This document shows positions 28,226 to 37,085 of a DNA stretch of 40,200 nucleotides, one piece after another (positions within the stretch are counted from its first letter, which is position 1; every line of letters starts with the position of its first letter). Source of the stretch: Archangium sp. Its GTDB lineage: Bacteria; Myxococcota; Myxococcia; Myxococcales; Myxococcaceae. The stretch spans positions 1 through 40,200 of the forward strand of contig JAUYRZ010000043.1 in NCBI GenBank assembly GCA_030695565.1, read 5' to 3'. The notes beneath the pieces were generated by a model that had not been told where the DNA came from, did not search any database, and saw only the letters and a list, made by a program, of their open reading frames with translations. The translations under genes were made by a program, and so were the position numbers.

Positions 28226-30844
28226 ATGTCTACAACATCGGCCGTGAAGCAATCGCCTGCTCGTTCACGCGTGCTACGTCCCCTCACTGTGTCTGGTCAA
28301 AGGGCGTGGGCGGTCATCATCACTCTGGCGTCATCCCTCGCAGCCGCGGAGGACGAGGTCACTCCACCCACGCTCGTGCAACCATCGCCTGCGGCCTGGC
28401 CTGAAGACGGCGGCGTGGGTGGAGACGTCGAGCTGCTCCTGACCATCGACGAGACCGGCAAGGTGCGTGACATCGAAGTGCAGGCTTCGCCGGGTGACGC
28501 CTTCACGGACTCAGCGATCTCCGCGGCGCGCGGGCTCGTCTTCGAACCGGCAACGGTGGACGGCGGCGTCGTCGGGGTGGTGCTCGCCTATCGCTACCAT
28601 TTTGAGCAAGCGGCGCGTGACGCAGGCCTGCCACCGGGCCGGCTCGTTGGAACGGTCATGACGAAGGGCACCCGCGACGTCATTCCGCTCGCGCACCTGA
28701 GCTTCGGAGATGCGGGCATCGACACCGACGGGGCAGGGCGGTTCGAGATCGACCTCCCCGCAGGCGCCTTCGAAGTGCACGTCAGCGCCTCGGGCCACGT
28801 GGAGCGCCTCTTCAAGGAGAAGGTCGCTCCCGGGCAACAGGTCGAGGTGCTCTACCGTCTCGAGCGCACATACTCGCGGCCGTACGAGACGGTGGTGCGT
28901 GGCCAGACTGATCGCGCCGAGGTCTCGCGCATCACGCTCTCCGGTGCAGAGATTCACGAAGTGGCGGGCACCGCCGGCGATCCGCTGCGCGTGGTGATGC
29001 TCTTGCCCGGAGTCACCACGGTCGCGTCCGGCTTGAGCTACCCGGTCGTGCGCGGCTCACTGCCTGCGGCGACCGGCTTCTTTCTCGACGGCGTGCGGGT
29101 TCCTCAGCTCTACCACCTGCTCGCCATCAACCCGGTCATCCACCCCGACTTCATCGAGAGCATCGATTTCTACGCAGCGAACGCGCCCACCCGGTACGGC
29201 CGCGTCTCCGGCGGCGTGATTGGGGTGCAGGTGGCGAAGGCGCGCGACGATCGGGTGCACTTCACGATCTCCCCCGATCTGTTGCAGACCAACGGCTTCC
29301 TCGAGATTCCGATCCCGTCGACGGGCACCAACATCACGCTTGGTGGCAGCGTGAACTACGCCGGGTGGATCCTGGGGACACTCGATGCGGCATCGCTCTT
29401 TCCTCCCGACCTCGCTCCGGTCGCCGAGTCCTGGGACTACCAGGCGCGCATCGAGCAGAAGCTCGGCAAGGGCAGCGTGCGACTCCTCGCGTTCGGTTCG
29501 AGCGACCAGGTGGGCGTCCGTGCGACGGGCCCGAACGGGGTGACGCTGCTCATGACTTCACGCTTTCACCGCGTCGATCTGCGGACCCAGCACCCGGTGG
29601 GTCCTGGCTTCCTCGAGGTGGGCAGCTATGTGGGCTGGGAAGAAATGGGCCTCGAAGGAGCGACGGCCGGCACGGTGGGCAACTTCCGGCTCGATCGCTT
29701 CATCTGGGCCGCGCGAGCGAGCTACCGGGTCGAGCTCGGCGAGCACGTTCAACTCAAAGCAGGCTTCGACGTCGAGCGGCAGACCTCTGGCATCCAAACG
29801 GCATTCGGCCCAGAGAATCAGGCCGATCTGCTTCGCCAACCGAACGTCATGGGCGTCTTTACTGGCTCCTTCGTCGAAGCGGCCTACCTGTCGAAGCAGT
29901 GGTCGATCGTCGCGGGCGTTCGGGTCGACACCTGGCACCTGCCTCCCAGCCTGACTCTGGTTTCCGCTGATCCCCGGCTCGACGTGCGCTTCAAGCCGAG
30001 TGAATCACTCACCATCCGCGGCAGCGCGGGCCTCGCGCATCAAGCGCCGATGCTCTTGCTCTCGTTGCCTGTCGCCGACACCGCGGCGTTGAGCACCGGG
30101 CTTCAAGAAGTCGGGCAATTCAGCCTTGGCGCCGTGGGGAAGCTGCCGTGGCTCGATCTCGAACTCTCGGGCGACGTCTTCTACAACCACATCTTTCAGG
30201 CCCGTGAACGAAGCATCAGCGAGTTTCTCAGCGGCGTTTCATCGGTCGACGACCGCTACTCGGGTAATCGCTGGGGCAGGGCCTACGGGCTCGAGCTGAT
30301 GCTTCGTCTTCCGCAACAAGGCCGGCTCTTCGGCTGGCTGTCGTACACGATGATGCGCAGTGAACGCATGCGCCGGTTCGCAGTCTTCAACCCCGACCAG
30401 ACGTTCGCATCGAGTACCACCGCGATGCTTCCCTTCGCTTTCGATCAGACCCATTCCCTCAACGCAACACTCGGCTACCAGTTCACCATGGGGTGGAAAC
30501 TGGGAGCGTCATTCCACCTCAACACCGGCAGACCCGAGTCAGGCGAATTCGGCTCACGGACCTCGCGCGTGGTGGAGAACCCGCAGACGGGACAATCACG
30601 ATGGAGCCCCGTGCCGCTCAACGAGGTCGAGCGGCTGCCAGCCTTTGCGCGCCTCGATGTGCGTGCCTCGAAGACGATCACGTTCAGCACGTTCAGCGCA
30701 GAGGTGTACCTCGACATCATGAACGTGCTCGTGCGCCCCGAAGTGCACGCGTTCAACTACGGCTACGAAATGGACGTGCCGCGGAAGAGTGAGCTCAGCA
30801 TTCCCACGGTGCTGCCGACCCTCGGCGTGAAGGTGGTGTACTGA
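28226..30844 (+). CDS. TonB-dependent outer-membrane receptor with N-terminal TonB-like domain
   Basis: The product (872 residues from ATG 28226) is an outer-membrane gated channel. After a signal peptide (AWAVIITLASSLAAAEDE) come a TonB C-terminal-type domain at about 55-125 (VGGDVELLLTIDETGKVRDIEV...AARGLVFEPATVDG), a carboxypeptidase-regulatory-like fold at about 135-215, a plug domain (LRVVMLLPGVTTVASGLSYPVVRG; YGRVSGGVIGV) and a long beta-barrel ending in an aromatic residue (TLGVKVVY). Starting at ATG 28226 leaves five bases to the divergent pirin GTG, so GTG 28271 or 28289, both directly before the signal peptide, are equally plausible. Ligand unknown. Its stop overlaps the next start (TGATG), so the pair is translationally coupled. 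Confidence 0.88.
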   Translation: MSTTSAVKQSPARSRVLRPLTVSGQRAWAVIITLASSLAAAEDEVTPPTLVQPSPAAWPEDGGVGGDVELLLTIDETGKVRDIEVQASPGDAFTDSAISAARGLVFEPATVDGGVVGVVLAYRYHFEQAARDAGLPPGRLVGTVMTKGTRDVIPLAHLSFGDAGIDTDGAGRFEIDLPAGAFEVHVSASGHVERLFKEKVAPGQQVEVLYRLERTYSRPYETVVRGQTDRAEVSRITLSGAEIHEVAGTAGDPLRVVMLLPGVTTVASGLSYPVVRGSLPAATGFFLDGVRVPQLYHLLAINPVIHPDFIESIDFYAANAPTRYGRVSGGVIGVQVAKARDDRVHFTISPDLLQTNGFLEIPIPSTGTNITLGGSVNYAGWILGTLDAASLFPPDLAPVAESWDYQARIEQKLGKGSVRLLAFGSSDQVGVRATGPNGVTLLMTSRFHRVDLRTQHPVGPGFLEVGSYVGWEEMGLEGATAGTVGNFRLDRFIWAARASYRVELGEHVQLKAGFDVERQTSGIQTAFGPENQADLLRQPNVMGVFTGSFVEAAYLSKQWSIVAGVRVDTWHLPPSLTLVSADPRLDVRFKPSESLTIRGSAGLAHQAPMLLLSLPVADTAALSTGLQEVGQFSLGAVGKLPWLDLELSGDVFYNHIFQARERSISEFLSGVSSVDDRYSGNRWGRAYGLELMLRLPQQGRLFGWLSYTMMRSERMRRFAVFNPDQTFASSTTAMLPFAFDQTHSLNATLGYQFTMGWKLGASFHLNTGRPESGEFGSRTSRVVENPQTGQSRWSPVPLNEVERLPAFARLDVRASKTITFSTFSAEVYLDIMNVLVRPEVHAFNYGYEMDVPRKSELSIPTVLPTLGVKVVY

Positions 30845-32040
30845 TGCGGCTCTCCTGTCTTGCTGTCGCTCTCGCGCTGAGCGCATGCACCAACCCCGAT
30901 GACTACTTGCCGCTCCACGGCATCGTCATTCCCGCCGACGGGATCGAGAGGCCGGCGGTGCAGTTGCTTCGCCAGAGTCACGAAATCGACCCGCAGTCGT
31001 ACTACACACCGTGTGATCCATCACGGGGGCCGCTTTTCAAGGAGTCGCAGCCGGATTCCGAAGGGCGGTACGAGTTCGAGCTGTTGCGTGGAGAGACGTC
31101 GTCATTCACCGGCTTCCTCGAGTTTTGCTTCCGTGCACAGACGACGTTCGGCTCAGGGAGCACCGCGTGGACGGACCTCCCGGGCCTCGCCACGGGTATG
31201 CCGCTCGCGGCGCTCCGAGAGTGGCGGCCCGCGCTCGCGATCGACGCAGGCCTGCTCCAATTCGAGCCCATCATTCCGTTTCCGGTCGAAGTTCCGTTCG
31301 TCTTCAACGGCACAGACGAGCCCCAGTTCACGATCGCCCTCAACCACCACGCCACCGTCACCACGGGAGACGGTGGACTCCTCTGGGAGGCCGACGATCG
31401 GTTCGTGGTTCTGGACGGAGGTGCGAACTACCGCGAGCCCCTCGTGCTCGATGCGGCTCGCCTGGAGGACTTCGAAGGCGCCTTGACGCTCGAAGCCGAG
31501 CTGGATGAGGGGATCCGGGTCCCGTTGGGGGTCAGCTTCACGTACGTGCCCGCCGTCTTGATGCGAGGGCTCCCGTTGCCTCTGGCCGGAACTGCAGTTC
31601 CCGTCAGCCGCGGCATTCCCTGTGCTGGCTTTTCTCTCCCGTGTCCTATCACTGACGGCGAACTGACGGCGGTCGATGCTGGCTTTCGCGAAGAGCTCTC
31701 GCTGACGCTCTCGAGCCCCACCGTGCTCAAGACGATCGTGTTGAGAGGCGCGAACGTGGCCCTGAGTGGCAACTACTACGCGGTGCTGCCGACCATCAGC
31801 GCGCTCGTGACGACCGAAGACGGAGGGACACTGACGATCGACCAGCCTCTTGCGTATCCAGCTGCTCAGTGGCGCCAGTCCTATTCTCGCCTTCCGGTGG
31901 TCAGGCCCGATGGGGGCTATGCGAGCGTGCGGACTGTCTTTGCGGCCATCCCAGTCGATGCAAGTGCACCTGTGGTGAGTGTGAAGCTCCTCTTCCCCCA
32001 GGGGCTCGTGAGCATCACCGAGGTCTCCCTGTTCGAGTGA
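30844..32040 (+). CDS. Outer-membrane-type lipoprotein partnered with TonB receptor
   Basis: A 398-residue protein with a lipoprotein signal MRLSCLAVALALSAC, Cys15 being the lipidation site. The mature protein is beta-rich and mostly without recognised motifs (for example PDSEGRYEFELLRGE, typical of Ig-like or carboxypeptidase-regulatory-like strands). Several Cys occur in pairs that could form disulfides (PCDPS, CFRAQ, CAGFSLPC). Its ATG overlaps the receptor stop codon, so it is made with the receptor and may act as its surface or periplasmic ligand-binding partner, by analogy with SusC/SusD-like pairing; it has no visible SusD homology. Function unknown. Confidence 0.75.
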   Translation: MRLSCLAVALALSACTNPDDYLPLHGIVIPADGIERPAVQLLRQSHEIDPQSYYTPCDPSRGPLFKESQPDSEGRYEFELLRGETSSFTGFLEFCFRAQTTFGSGSTAWTDLPGLATGMPLAALREWRPALAIDAGLLQFEPIIPFPVEVPFVFNGTDEPQFTIALNHHATVTTGDGGLLWEADDRFVVLDGGANYREPLVLDAARLEDFEGALTLEAELDEGIRVPLGVSFTYVPAVLMRGLPLPLAGTAVPVSRGIPCAGFSLPCPITDGELTAVDAGFREELSLTLSSPTVLKTIVLRGANVALSGNYYAVLPTISALVTTEDGGTLTIDQPLAYPAAQWRQSYSRLPVVRPDGGYASVRTVFAAIPVDASAPVVSVKLLFPQGLVSITEVSLFE

Positions 32041-32203
32041 CCCCAGCACGAGTTGTGTGGAGGAACGTCACCAGTTCCGCCGCCGCAGCGAGCTGCGATC
32101 TGCGCCCGATCGATGAAACCGTTGCGGCAGTCGCGTGAGCCACTGCAGCGAATCAATTGGGCCGATCAGAGGGGCGCGCGCTTTGCACACCCCGTCCGGC
32201 GCC

Positions 32204-33304
32204 ATGACCACCACCACACGCGACGTCGCGAAGCCCTGCGTCATCTTCGGCGGCGCAGGTTTCATCGGCACCAACCTCGCGGCGCGCGTGGCGAACTCCG
32301 GGCGCAAGGTTCGGGTGGTCGACAACCTCGCGCGGCCCACCTCGGCCTTCAACGCGGCCTGGCTGCGCGAGACCTACCCCACGGAGATCGAGATCCTCCG
32401 CGGTGACGTCCGTGATCCGCAGCTCGTCGAAGACGCCGTGGCCGATGCGGGCGCGGTGGTGCACCTCGCCGCGCAGGTCGCGGTGGCCACCAGCCTCGTC
32501 GACCCGCGGCACGACCTCGACGTCAACCTGATCGGCACCTTCAACGTGCTCGAGGCCTTGAGAGGCCGCGACGTGCCGCTGGTCTTCGCCTCCACCAACC
32601 AGGTGTACGGCGCCCTGCATGGCGTGCCCTTGAAAGAAGGCGCCCGCCGCTGGGAACCCACCTCCGACCTGGTGCGCCTGCGCGGTGTCTCCGAGTTTGC
32701 ACCGCTCCAATTCTCCAGCCCGTACGGCTGCTCGAAAGGGGCCGCCGATCAATACGTGCTCGATCACGCCCGCTGCTTCGGCATGCCCAACGTCGTCTTG
32801 CGCATGAGCTGCATCTACGGGCCGCACCAATTCGGCAACGAAGATCAGGGCTGGGTCTCGCACTTCACCATCGCCGCGCTCGCCGGTGACCCGCTCACCA
32901 TTCATGGCGACGGCAAACAGGTGCGCGACGTGTTGTACGTCGATGACGTCGTCGACGCCTGTCTCGAGGCGATCACCGAAGCGCGTGTGCTCAGCGGCAG
33001 GGCGTTCAACATCGGCGGCTCACCCCGGCACACCTCCAGCCTGTTGGAGCTCGTCGAGTCGCTCGAGACGATCTGCGGCCGCAACCTCGAGGTGCGCTTC
33101 GAACCGGCGCGCACCGGCGACCAACGCTTCTACGTCTCAGACACCCACGCCTTCGAGGCCGCCACGGGCTGGGCGCCGCGCATCCCCGTCACCACGGGCG
33201 TGCGTGCACTCGCCGACTGGGTGACCGCCCATCACCCGCGCCTTGCGCCGAACAGGAGACAGTCATGGCCGAAACAATCCCAACCACGATGGGCGCCGTC
33301 GTAA
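32204..33304 (+). CDS. NAD-dependent epimerase, CDP-paratose 2-epimerase-like SDR
   Basis: An extended short-chain dehydrogenase/reductase of 366 residues. NAD-binding GGAGFIG at 16-22, VVDNLARP at 38-45, HLAAQVAVATSLVDPRHD, and the active-site Tyr174-xxx-Lys178 in SSPYGCSKGAADQYV are intact. The block RMSCIYGPHQFGNEDQGWVSHF and GDGKQVRDVLYVDD are close to CDP-paratose/tyvelose 2-epimerases, making a nucleotide-sugar substrate likely. ATG 32204 gives the family start. It overlaps the following dehydrogenase gene by 40 bases. It is the first gene of a sugar-modification cluster; the 163 bases before it carry no recognised gene. Confidence 0.88.
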   Translation: MTTTTRDVAKPCVIFGGAGFIGTNLAARVANSGRKVRVVDNLARPTSAFNAAWLRETYPTEIEILRGDVRDPQLVEDAVADAGAVVHLAAQVAVATSLVDPRHDLDVNLIGTFNVLEALRGRDVPLVFASTNQVYGALHGVPLKEGARRWEPTSDLVRLRGVSEFAPLQFSSPYGCSKGAADQYVLDHARCFGMPNVVLRMSCIYGPHQFGNEDQGWVSHFTIAALAGDPLTIHGDGKQVRDVLYVDDVVDACLEAITEARVLSGRAFNIGGSPRHTSSLLELVESLETICGRNLEVRFEPARTGDQRFYVSDTHAFEAATGWAPRIPVTTGVRALADWVTAHHPRLAPNRRQSWPKQSQPRWAPS

Positions 33305-34245
33305 TCGAAGGGCCCCGGCGCGCTGCGCGACACTGGGTGCCCACGCCCGAGTGGGGCGAAGACGAGGTGCTCATTCGCGTCGAGGGCTGCGGGGTGTGCG
33401 GCTCCAACCTGCCGGCCTGGGAAGGGCGGCCCTGGCTCCGCTATCCGCTCCCGCCGGGCAGTCCGGGTCACGAAGGGTGGGGCGTGGTGGTGCGCGCCGG
33501 CAAGCAGGTGACCTCGGTCGCGCTCGGCGATCGGGTCAGCTTTCTCTCCGATCGTGCGTTCGCCGACTACGCCACCGCTTCACCCGCAGCGCTGTGCGTC
33601 TTGCCCGCGTCGCTGGCGAAGTCGCCGTTCCCCGGTGATGCGCTGGGCTGCATCATGAACATCTTTCGCCGCTCGCAGATTCGTGCGGGGCAGAAGGTGG
33701 CCGTCGTCGGCGCGGGCTTCATCGGGGCGGGCCTGGTGGCGTTGGCCTCTCGGGTGGGCGCACACGTCGCCGCCGTCTCGCGCCGCCCCTGGGCGCTCGA
33801 TCTCGCAAGCCGCCTGGGCGCGAAAGAGACCTTCGTGATGGGTGACGATGACTTCGCCACCGTGCGCGCGTTGATGGACTTTTCGGGGGGCGAAGGGTTC
33901 CACCAGGCCATCGAAGCGGTGGGGGCCCAGCGAACGCTCAACCTGGCCTCCCAGCTGGTCGCCACGCAGGGCCGCCTGGTCATCGCCGGCCAACACCAGG
34001 ACGGCCTGCGGCAGGTCGACCTGCAGAGCTGGAACACCCGGGGCATCGACGTGATCAACGCCCACGAGCGAAATCCAGGCCACCGCGTCGCAGGCATGAG
34101 GGCCGCGGCCGATGCGGTGTGCAGCGGGGCGCTCGATCTCACCGAGTCGATCACCCACCGCTTCGAGCTGGCCGACGTCGCCTCGGCCTTCACCATGCTG
34201 GAGCAACGCCCCGAGGGGTTTCTCAAGGCGGTGCTCAGCCCATGA
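33265..34245 (+). CDS. Medium-chain (zinc-type) dehydrogenase
   Basis: The 326-residue protein is a GroES-like plus Rossmann dehydrogenase. Catalytic-zinc ligand candidates are Cys45 (GCGVCGSN) and His69-Glu70 (PGHEGWG); the structural-zinc four-cysteine lobe is absent. The nucleotide site is VVGAGFIGAG near residue 149. ATG 33265 has a strong ribosome site AGGAGAC at 33254-33260 and lies within the end of the epimerase gene, so the two are coupled. In this context it probably oxidises or reduces a sugar intermediate, for example making or using a keto-sugar; the exact substrate is not evident. Confidence 0.85.
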   Translation: MAETIPTTMGAVVIEGPRRAARHWVPTPEWGEDEVLIRVEGCGVCGSNLPAWEGRPWLRYPLPPGSPGHEGWGVVVRAGKQVTSVALGDRVSFLSDRAFADYATASPAALCVLPASLAKSPFPGDALGCIMNIFRRSQIRAGQKVAVVGAGFIGAGLVALASRVGAHVAAVSRRPWALDLASRLGAKETFVMGDDDFATVRALMDFSGGEGFHQAIEAVGAQRTLNLASQLVATQGRLVIAGQHQDGLRQVDLQSWNTRGIDVINAHERNPGHRVAGMRAAADAVCSGALDLTESITHRFELADVASAFTMLEQRPEGFLKAVLSP

Positions 34246-34279
34246 ATTCACTTTCCGCGCAGTCCGACAGGGGTTTCCC

Positions 34280-35374
34280 ATGATTCGCCGCGTATTGATG
34301 ACCGCTGAGGCCGGGAGCGGAGTGTGGACGTATTCCCTCGAGCTGGCGCGCGCGCTGGCCGAACACGGCGTGTCCGTGCTGCTCGCGGTGATGGGCCCCG
34401 CGCCTTCGGCCACCAAGCTGCGGGAAGCCGCAACCATCCCCACCCTCGAGCTGGAGCACCGGCCCTTCGCGCTGGAGTGGATGGAGCACCCCTGGGCCGA
34501 CGTGCGCCTGGCGGGCGACTGGCTGTTGAACCTCGAGGCCCGCTGGCAACCCGAGCTGTGCCACCTCAACGGCTTTGCGCACGCAGGCTGCGACTTCAGC
34601 GTGCCGCGCATCGTGGTCGCCCACTCCTGCATTCCCTCGTGGCACGACGCGGTGCACCACGGGCCGCTGCCGGGCAAGTGGGCCACCTACCGGCGCCGCG
34701 TGGTGGCTGGCCTCGCATCCGCCGACGCGGTGGTCGCGCCGACGAGGTGGATGCTCAAGGAGCTGGAGCGCCACTACGGCAAGCAGGTCCGCGGTGAGGT
34801 GATCGCCAACGCCCGCTCGAGCCCGGGCTTTCAGGCAGCACGAAAGGATCCCGTGGTCTTCTCCGCGGGCCGGGTGTGGAACAAGGCCAAGAACCTGCTC
34901 GTGCTCGACCGCGCCGCGGAGCACGTGAGCTGGCCGGTGATGATCGCCGGCCCGACCGACCACTCGCAGACGCCACCGGGCACCTTCAATCACACCGGGC
35001 TGCTCGGCGAGCTCGAGCCCCAGGGAATCTCGCAGTGGATGGCCCGCGCCTCCATCTACGCTTCGCCCGCGAAGTACGATCCGTTTGGCCTGTCGGTGCT
35101 CGAGGCCGCCCTGTCGGGCTGTGCGCTGGTGCTCGGCGACATTCCCTCCATGCGCGAGGCCTGGGCTGACGCAGCGGTCTTCGTCGATCCGAACGCGCCG
35201 ACGCAGTGGGCGGCGACGATCAACGGGCTCGTCGCAGAGCCTTCGCTGCGCCGGGAGCTCGCGCGGCGCGCTGCCGAACGTGCGACGGGCTTCTCGCCGC
35301 GGGCCCAGGCCACCGCGTACCTGGCGATCTATCAGTCGTTGACCCAGCGCACCGCGCACGCCCGCGCCTCCTGA
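34280..35374 (+). CDS. Glycosyltransferase family 4 (GT-B fold)
   Basis: A 364-residue retaining glycosyltransferase of GT4 type. It opens RRVLMTAEAGSGVWTYSLELARAL, the donor-domain-facing glycine loop, and the C-terminal half has FSAGRVWNKAKNLLVLDRAAE (the GRxxxxKN donor-phosphate site) and ASPAKYDPFGLSVLEAALSG, corresponding to the EX7E region (Glu within SVLEAA). No membrane helix or signal is seen, so it acts at the cytoplasmic face. ATG 34280 is 34 bases after the dehydrogenase gene. It probably attaches the sugar made by the upstream enzymes to a glycan. Confidence 0.87.
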   Translation: MIRRVLMTAEAGSGVWTYSLELARALAEHGVSVLLAVMGPAPSATKLREAATIPTLELEHRPFALEWMEHPWADVRLAGDWLLNLEARWQPELCHLNGFAHAGCDFSVPRIVVAHSCIPSWHDAVHHGPLPGKWATYRRRVVAGLASADAVVAPTRWMLKELERHYGKQVRGEVIANARSSPGFQAARKDPVVFSAGRVWNKAKNLLVLDRAAEHVSWPVMIAGPTDHSQTPPGTFNHTGLLGELEPQGISQWMARASIYASPAKYDPFGLSVLEAALSGCALVLGDIPSMREAWADAAVFVDPNAPTQWAATINGLVAEPSLRRELARRAAERATGFSPRAQATAYLAIYQSLTQRTAHARAS

Positions 35375-35504
35375 TTGTGGGCGCGATCGAAGAAGAATGC
35401 GCGCCGCGCAGCCCGGAGCGAATCGGTTACGGGCGGTGGCGTTCAGAGCCTCGGGAGATCACTGGCGCACTGACTGGCACACGCGCTGCTTCTGGCTCAC
35501 ACCC

Positions 35505-36230
35505 ATGCGACCGAACGATCTCTACATCTCCACCATCACGCTGGCCCGCAGCGATCAGGAGGCCGAGCTGCTCGAGACCTCCCTCAAAGCCCTGGCGCTG
35601 CTGCAGGTGCCCATCGCCGTGAGCGACGGTGGTTCACCGAAAGCCGTGGTGGATTTCCTTTCCCGGATACCGGGAGTCTCGCTGGTCTCGTCGATGGCCC
35701 GCGGGCTGGTACCCCAGGTGAAGGCCTCGGTTCGTGCCGCGCTCACCAGTGGCCGCAAGTTCATCCTCTACACCGAGCCCGACAAGCAGCGCTTCTTCGA
35801 GAATGGGCTGGTGGAGTTCTTGCGCCGCGCGCCCGACACCGACGACGTGGGCCTGGTGATCGCCGCTCGAACGGAAGCGAGCCTCTCGACCTTTCCTTCG
35901 TTGCAGCAGTTGACCGAACGGGCCATCAACCAGCTCACCGGGCAAGTGGTGGGGCAGAAGGGCGACTACTCGTACGGCCCCTTCGTGATGCATCGCAAGC
36001 TGGCCGCGCTGGTCGAGCAGCTCCCCGATTCGATCGGCTGGGGCTGGCGCCACGCCCTCTTCGCGCTGGCCCAGCAGGACAAGTTCAAGGTGGTGCTCGC
36101 GCAAGGCGACTTCAGCTGTCCGTCAGCGCAACGCGACGAGCAGGCGCAAGACAAGGACCGCCGCATGAAGCAGCTCGACCAGAACATCGAGGGGCTGCTC
36201 ACCGCGGTGAAGACCCCGTTCCACGCCTGA
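35505..36230 (+). CDS. Putative GT-A-like glycosyltransferase-related protein
   Basis: A 241-residue protein with features of a nucleotide-sugar transferase fold: a beta-alpha start YISTITLARSDQEAELLETSLKAL, a VSDGGSPKAVVDFL turn like the GT2 donor loop, and FILYTEPDK at about 90-98 where a DxD-type motif would be expected (here TEPD). Later GPFVMHRKLAALVEQLPDSIGWGWRHALF resembles acceptor-side segments. I cannot assign a CAZy family. ATG 35505 is preferred over a frame open to ATG 35397, whose extra residues look non-coding; a gap of 130 bases to the GT4 gene then remains. It is the last gene of the sugar cluster, and its stop is two bases from the convergent crotonase stop. Confidence 0.62.
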   Translation: MRPNDLYISTITLARSDQEAELLETSLKALALLQVPIAVSDGGSPKAVVDFLSRIPGVSLVSSMARGLVPQVKASVRAALTSGRKFILYTEPDKQRFFENGLVEFLRRAPDTDDVGLVIAARTEASLSTFPSLQQLTERAINQLTGQVVGQKGDYSYGPFVMHRKLAALVEQLPDSIGWGWRHALFALAQQDKFKVVLAQGDFSCPSAQRDEQAQDKDRRMKQLDQNIEGLLTAVKTPFHA

Positions 36231-36231
36231 C

Positions 36232-37017
36232 TCACCGGCCAGAGAACACCGCGTCGCGCCGCTCGACGAAGCTCATCATGCCTTCGGCCGCATCTGCGCT
36301 GGCCATCACGGTCGGGAGCAGCGCGGCCAGGTGTTGGGTGGCCGCCTGCACGCCGTGGGACTCTGCGATGCGGGCGTTGGCGAGGGTGCCCTGAACACCC
36401 AGCGGCGCCTGGCGGGCGATCACCTGGGCGAGGGCGCGGGCGCGCGTGACGTGTTGCCCGTGCGCGACGACCTCTTGCACCAGGCCGATGCGCAGGGCCT
36501 CGGTGGCGCCGAACTCTTCACCGGTCAGCAGAAAACGCATCGCGTTGCCCCACCCGAGCCGCGCGGGCGCACGCATGGTCGCCCCACCGAACGGCAAAAT
36601 GCCACGGCCGATCTCCAGCTGACGAAACCGCACCGTCTCGGAGGCCACCACGATGTCGCAGGCCAGCGCCAGCTCGATGGACAGGGTGAACGAGATGCCG
36701 CTGACCGCCAGCACCACCGGCTTGGGCACCTGCGGGCCCCACACGCCGAAGGGGTCGAAGGCCCGCCCACCCGAGAGCGCCTGCGGGCCCCCTTCAGCGA
36801 CCGCCGGGCCCACCTGCATCAGATCGAGACCGGCAGAGAAGTGATCGCCGTGACCGAAGAGCACGCCCGCGCGCAGGGTGGGGTCGGTGCCGAGCTCTTC
36901 GTAGGCCGCCGCCAACGCGGCGATGGTCTCGAGGTCGAAGGCGTTGCGTTTCTCGGGGCGGTTGACGCCCATCACCAGCACCGCGCCCTCTCGTTCGATC
37001 GTCAGTCGTGAGCTCAT
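36232..37017 (-). CDS. Crotonase / enoyl-CoA hydratase-family protein
   Basis: The 261-residue protein has the crotonase fold: FSAGLDL at 60-66 for the first oxyanion hole, ELALACD at 115-121 with Glu115, and FRQLEIGRGILPFGGATMRAPARLGWGNAM with Glu135. Both positions equivalent to the hydratase glutamates are occupied. The replacement of the usual GGG before Glu115 by SFTLSI, and the block GILPFGGAT, mark a common proteobacterial subfamily rather than a defect. It could act in fatty-acid or branched-chain acyl-CoA oxidation. It is convergent with the sugar cluster. Confidence 0.88.
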   Translation of the reverse strand: MSSRLTIEREGAVLVMGVNRPEKRNAFDLETIAALAAAYEELGTDPTLRAGVLFGHGDHFSAGLDLMQVGPAVAEGGPQALSGGRAFDPFGVWGPQVPKPVVLAVSGISFTLSIELALACDIVVASETVRFRQLEIGRGILPFGGATMRAPARLGWGNAMRFLLTGEEFGATEALRIGLVQEVVAHGQHVTRARALAQVIARQAPLGVQGTLANARIAESHGVQAATQHLAALLPTVMASADAAEGMMSFVERRDAVFSGR

Positions 37018-37085
37018 GGGCGAACTGTACCCGGGCCCGCGTTACCCCGGCGAAGTGCTCGTCGATCAAGAGGAGCGAAACGGCG

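Noticed and set aside
31917-32156. 79-residue Cys-containing minus frame across the gap before the epimerase gene
   Set aside because: Mostly antisense to the lipoprotein gene, no recognisable domain and no ribosome site; treated as chance.
36640-36700. Loss of the crotonase GGG oxyanion motif, taken at first as a broken active site
   Set aside because: The SFTLSIELALACD / GILPFGGAT pattern is a normal subfamily form and both glutamate positions are kept.
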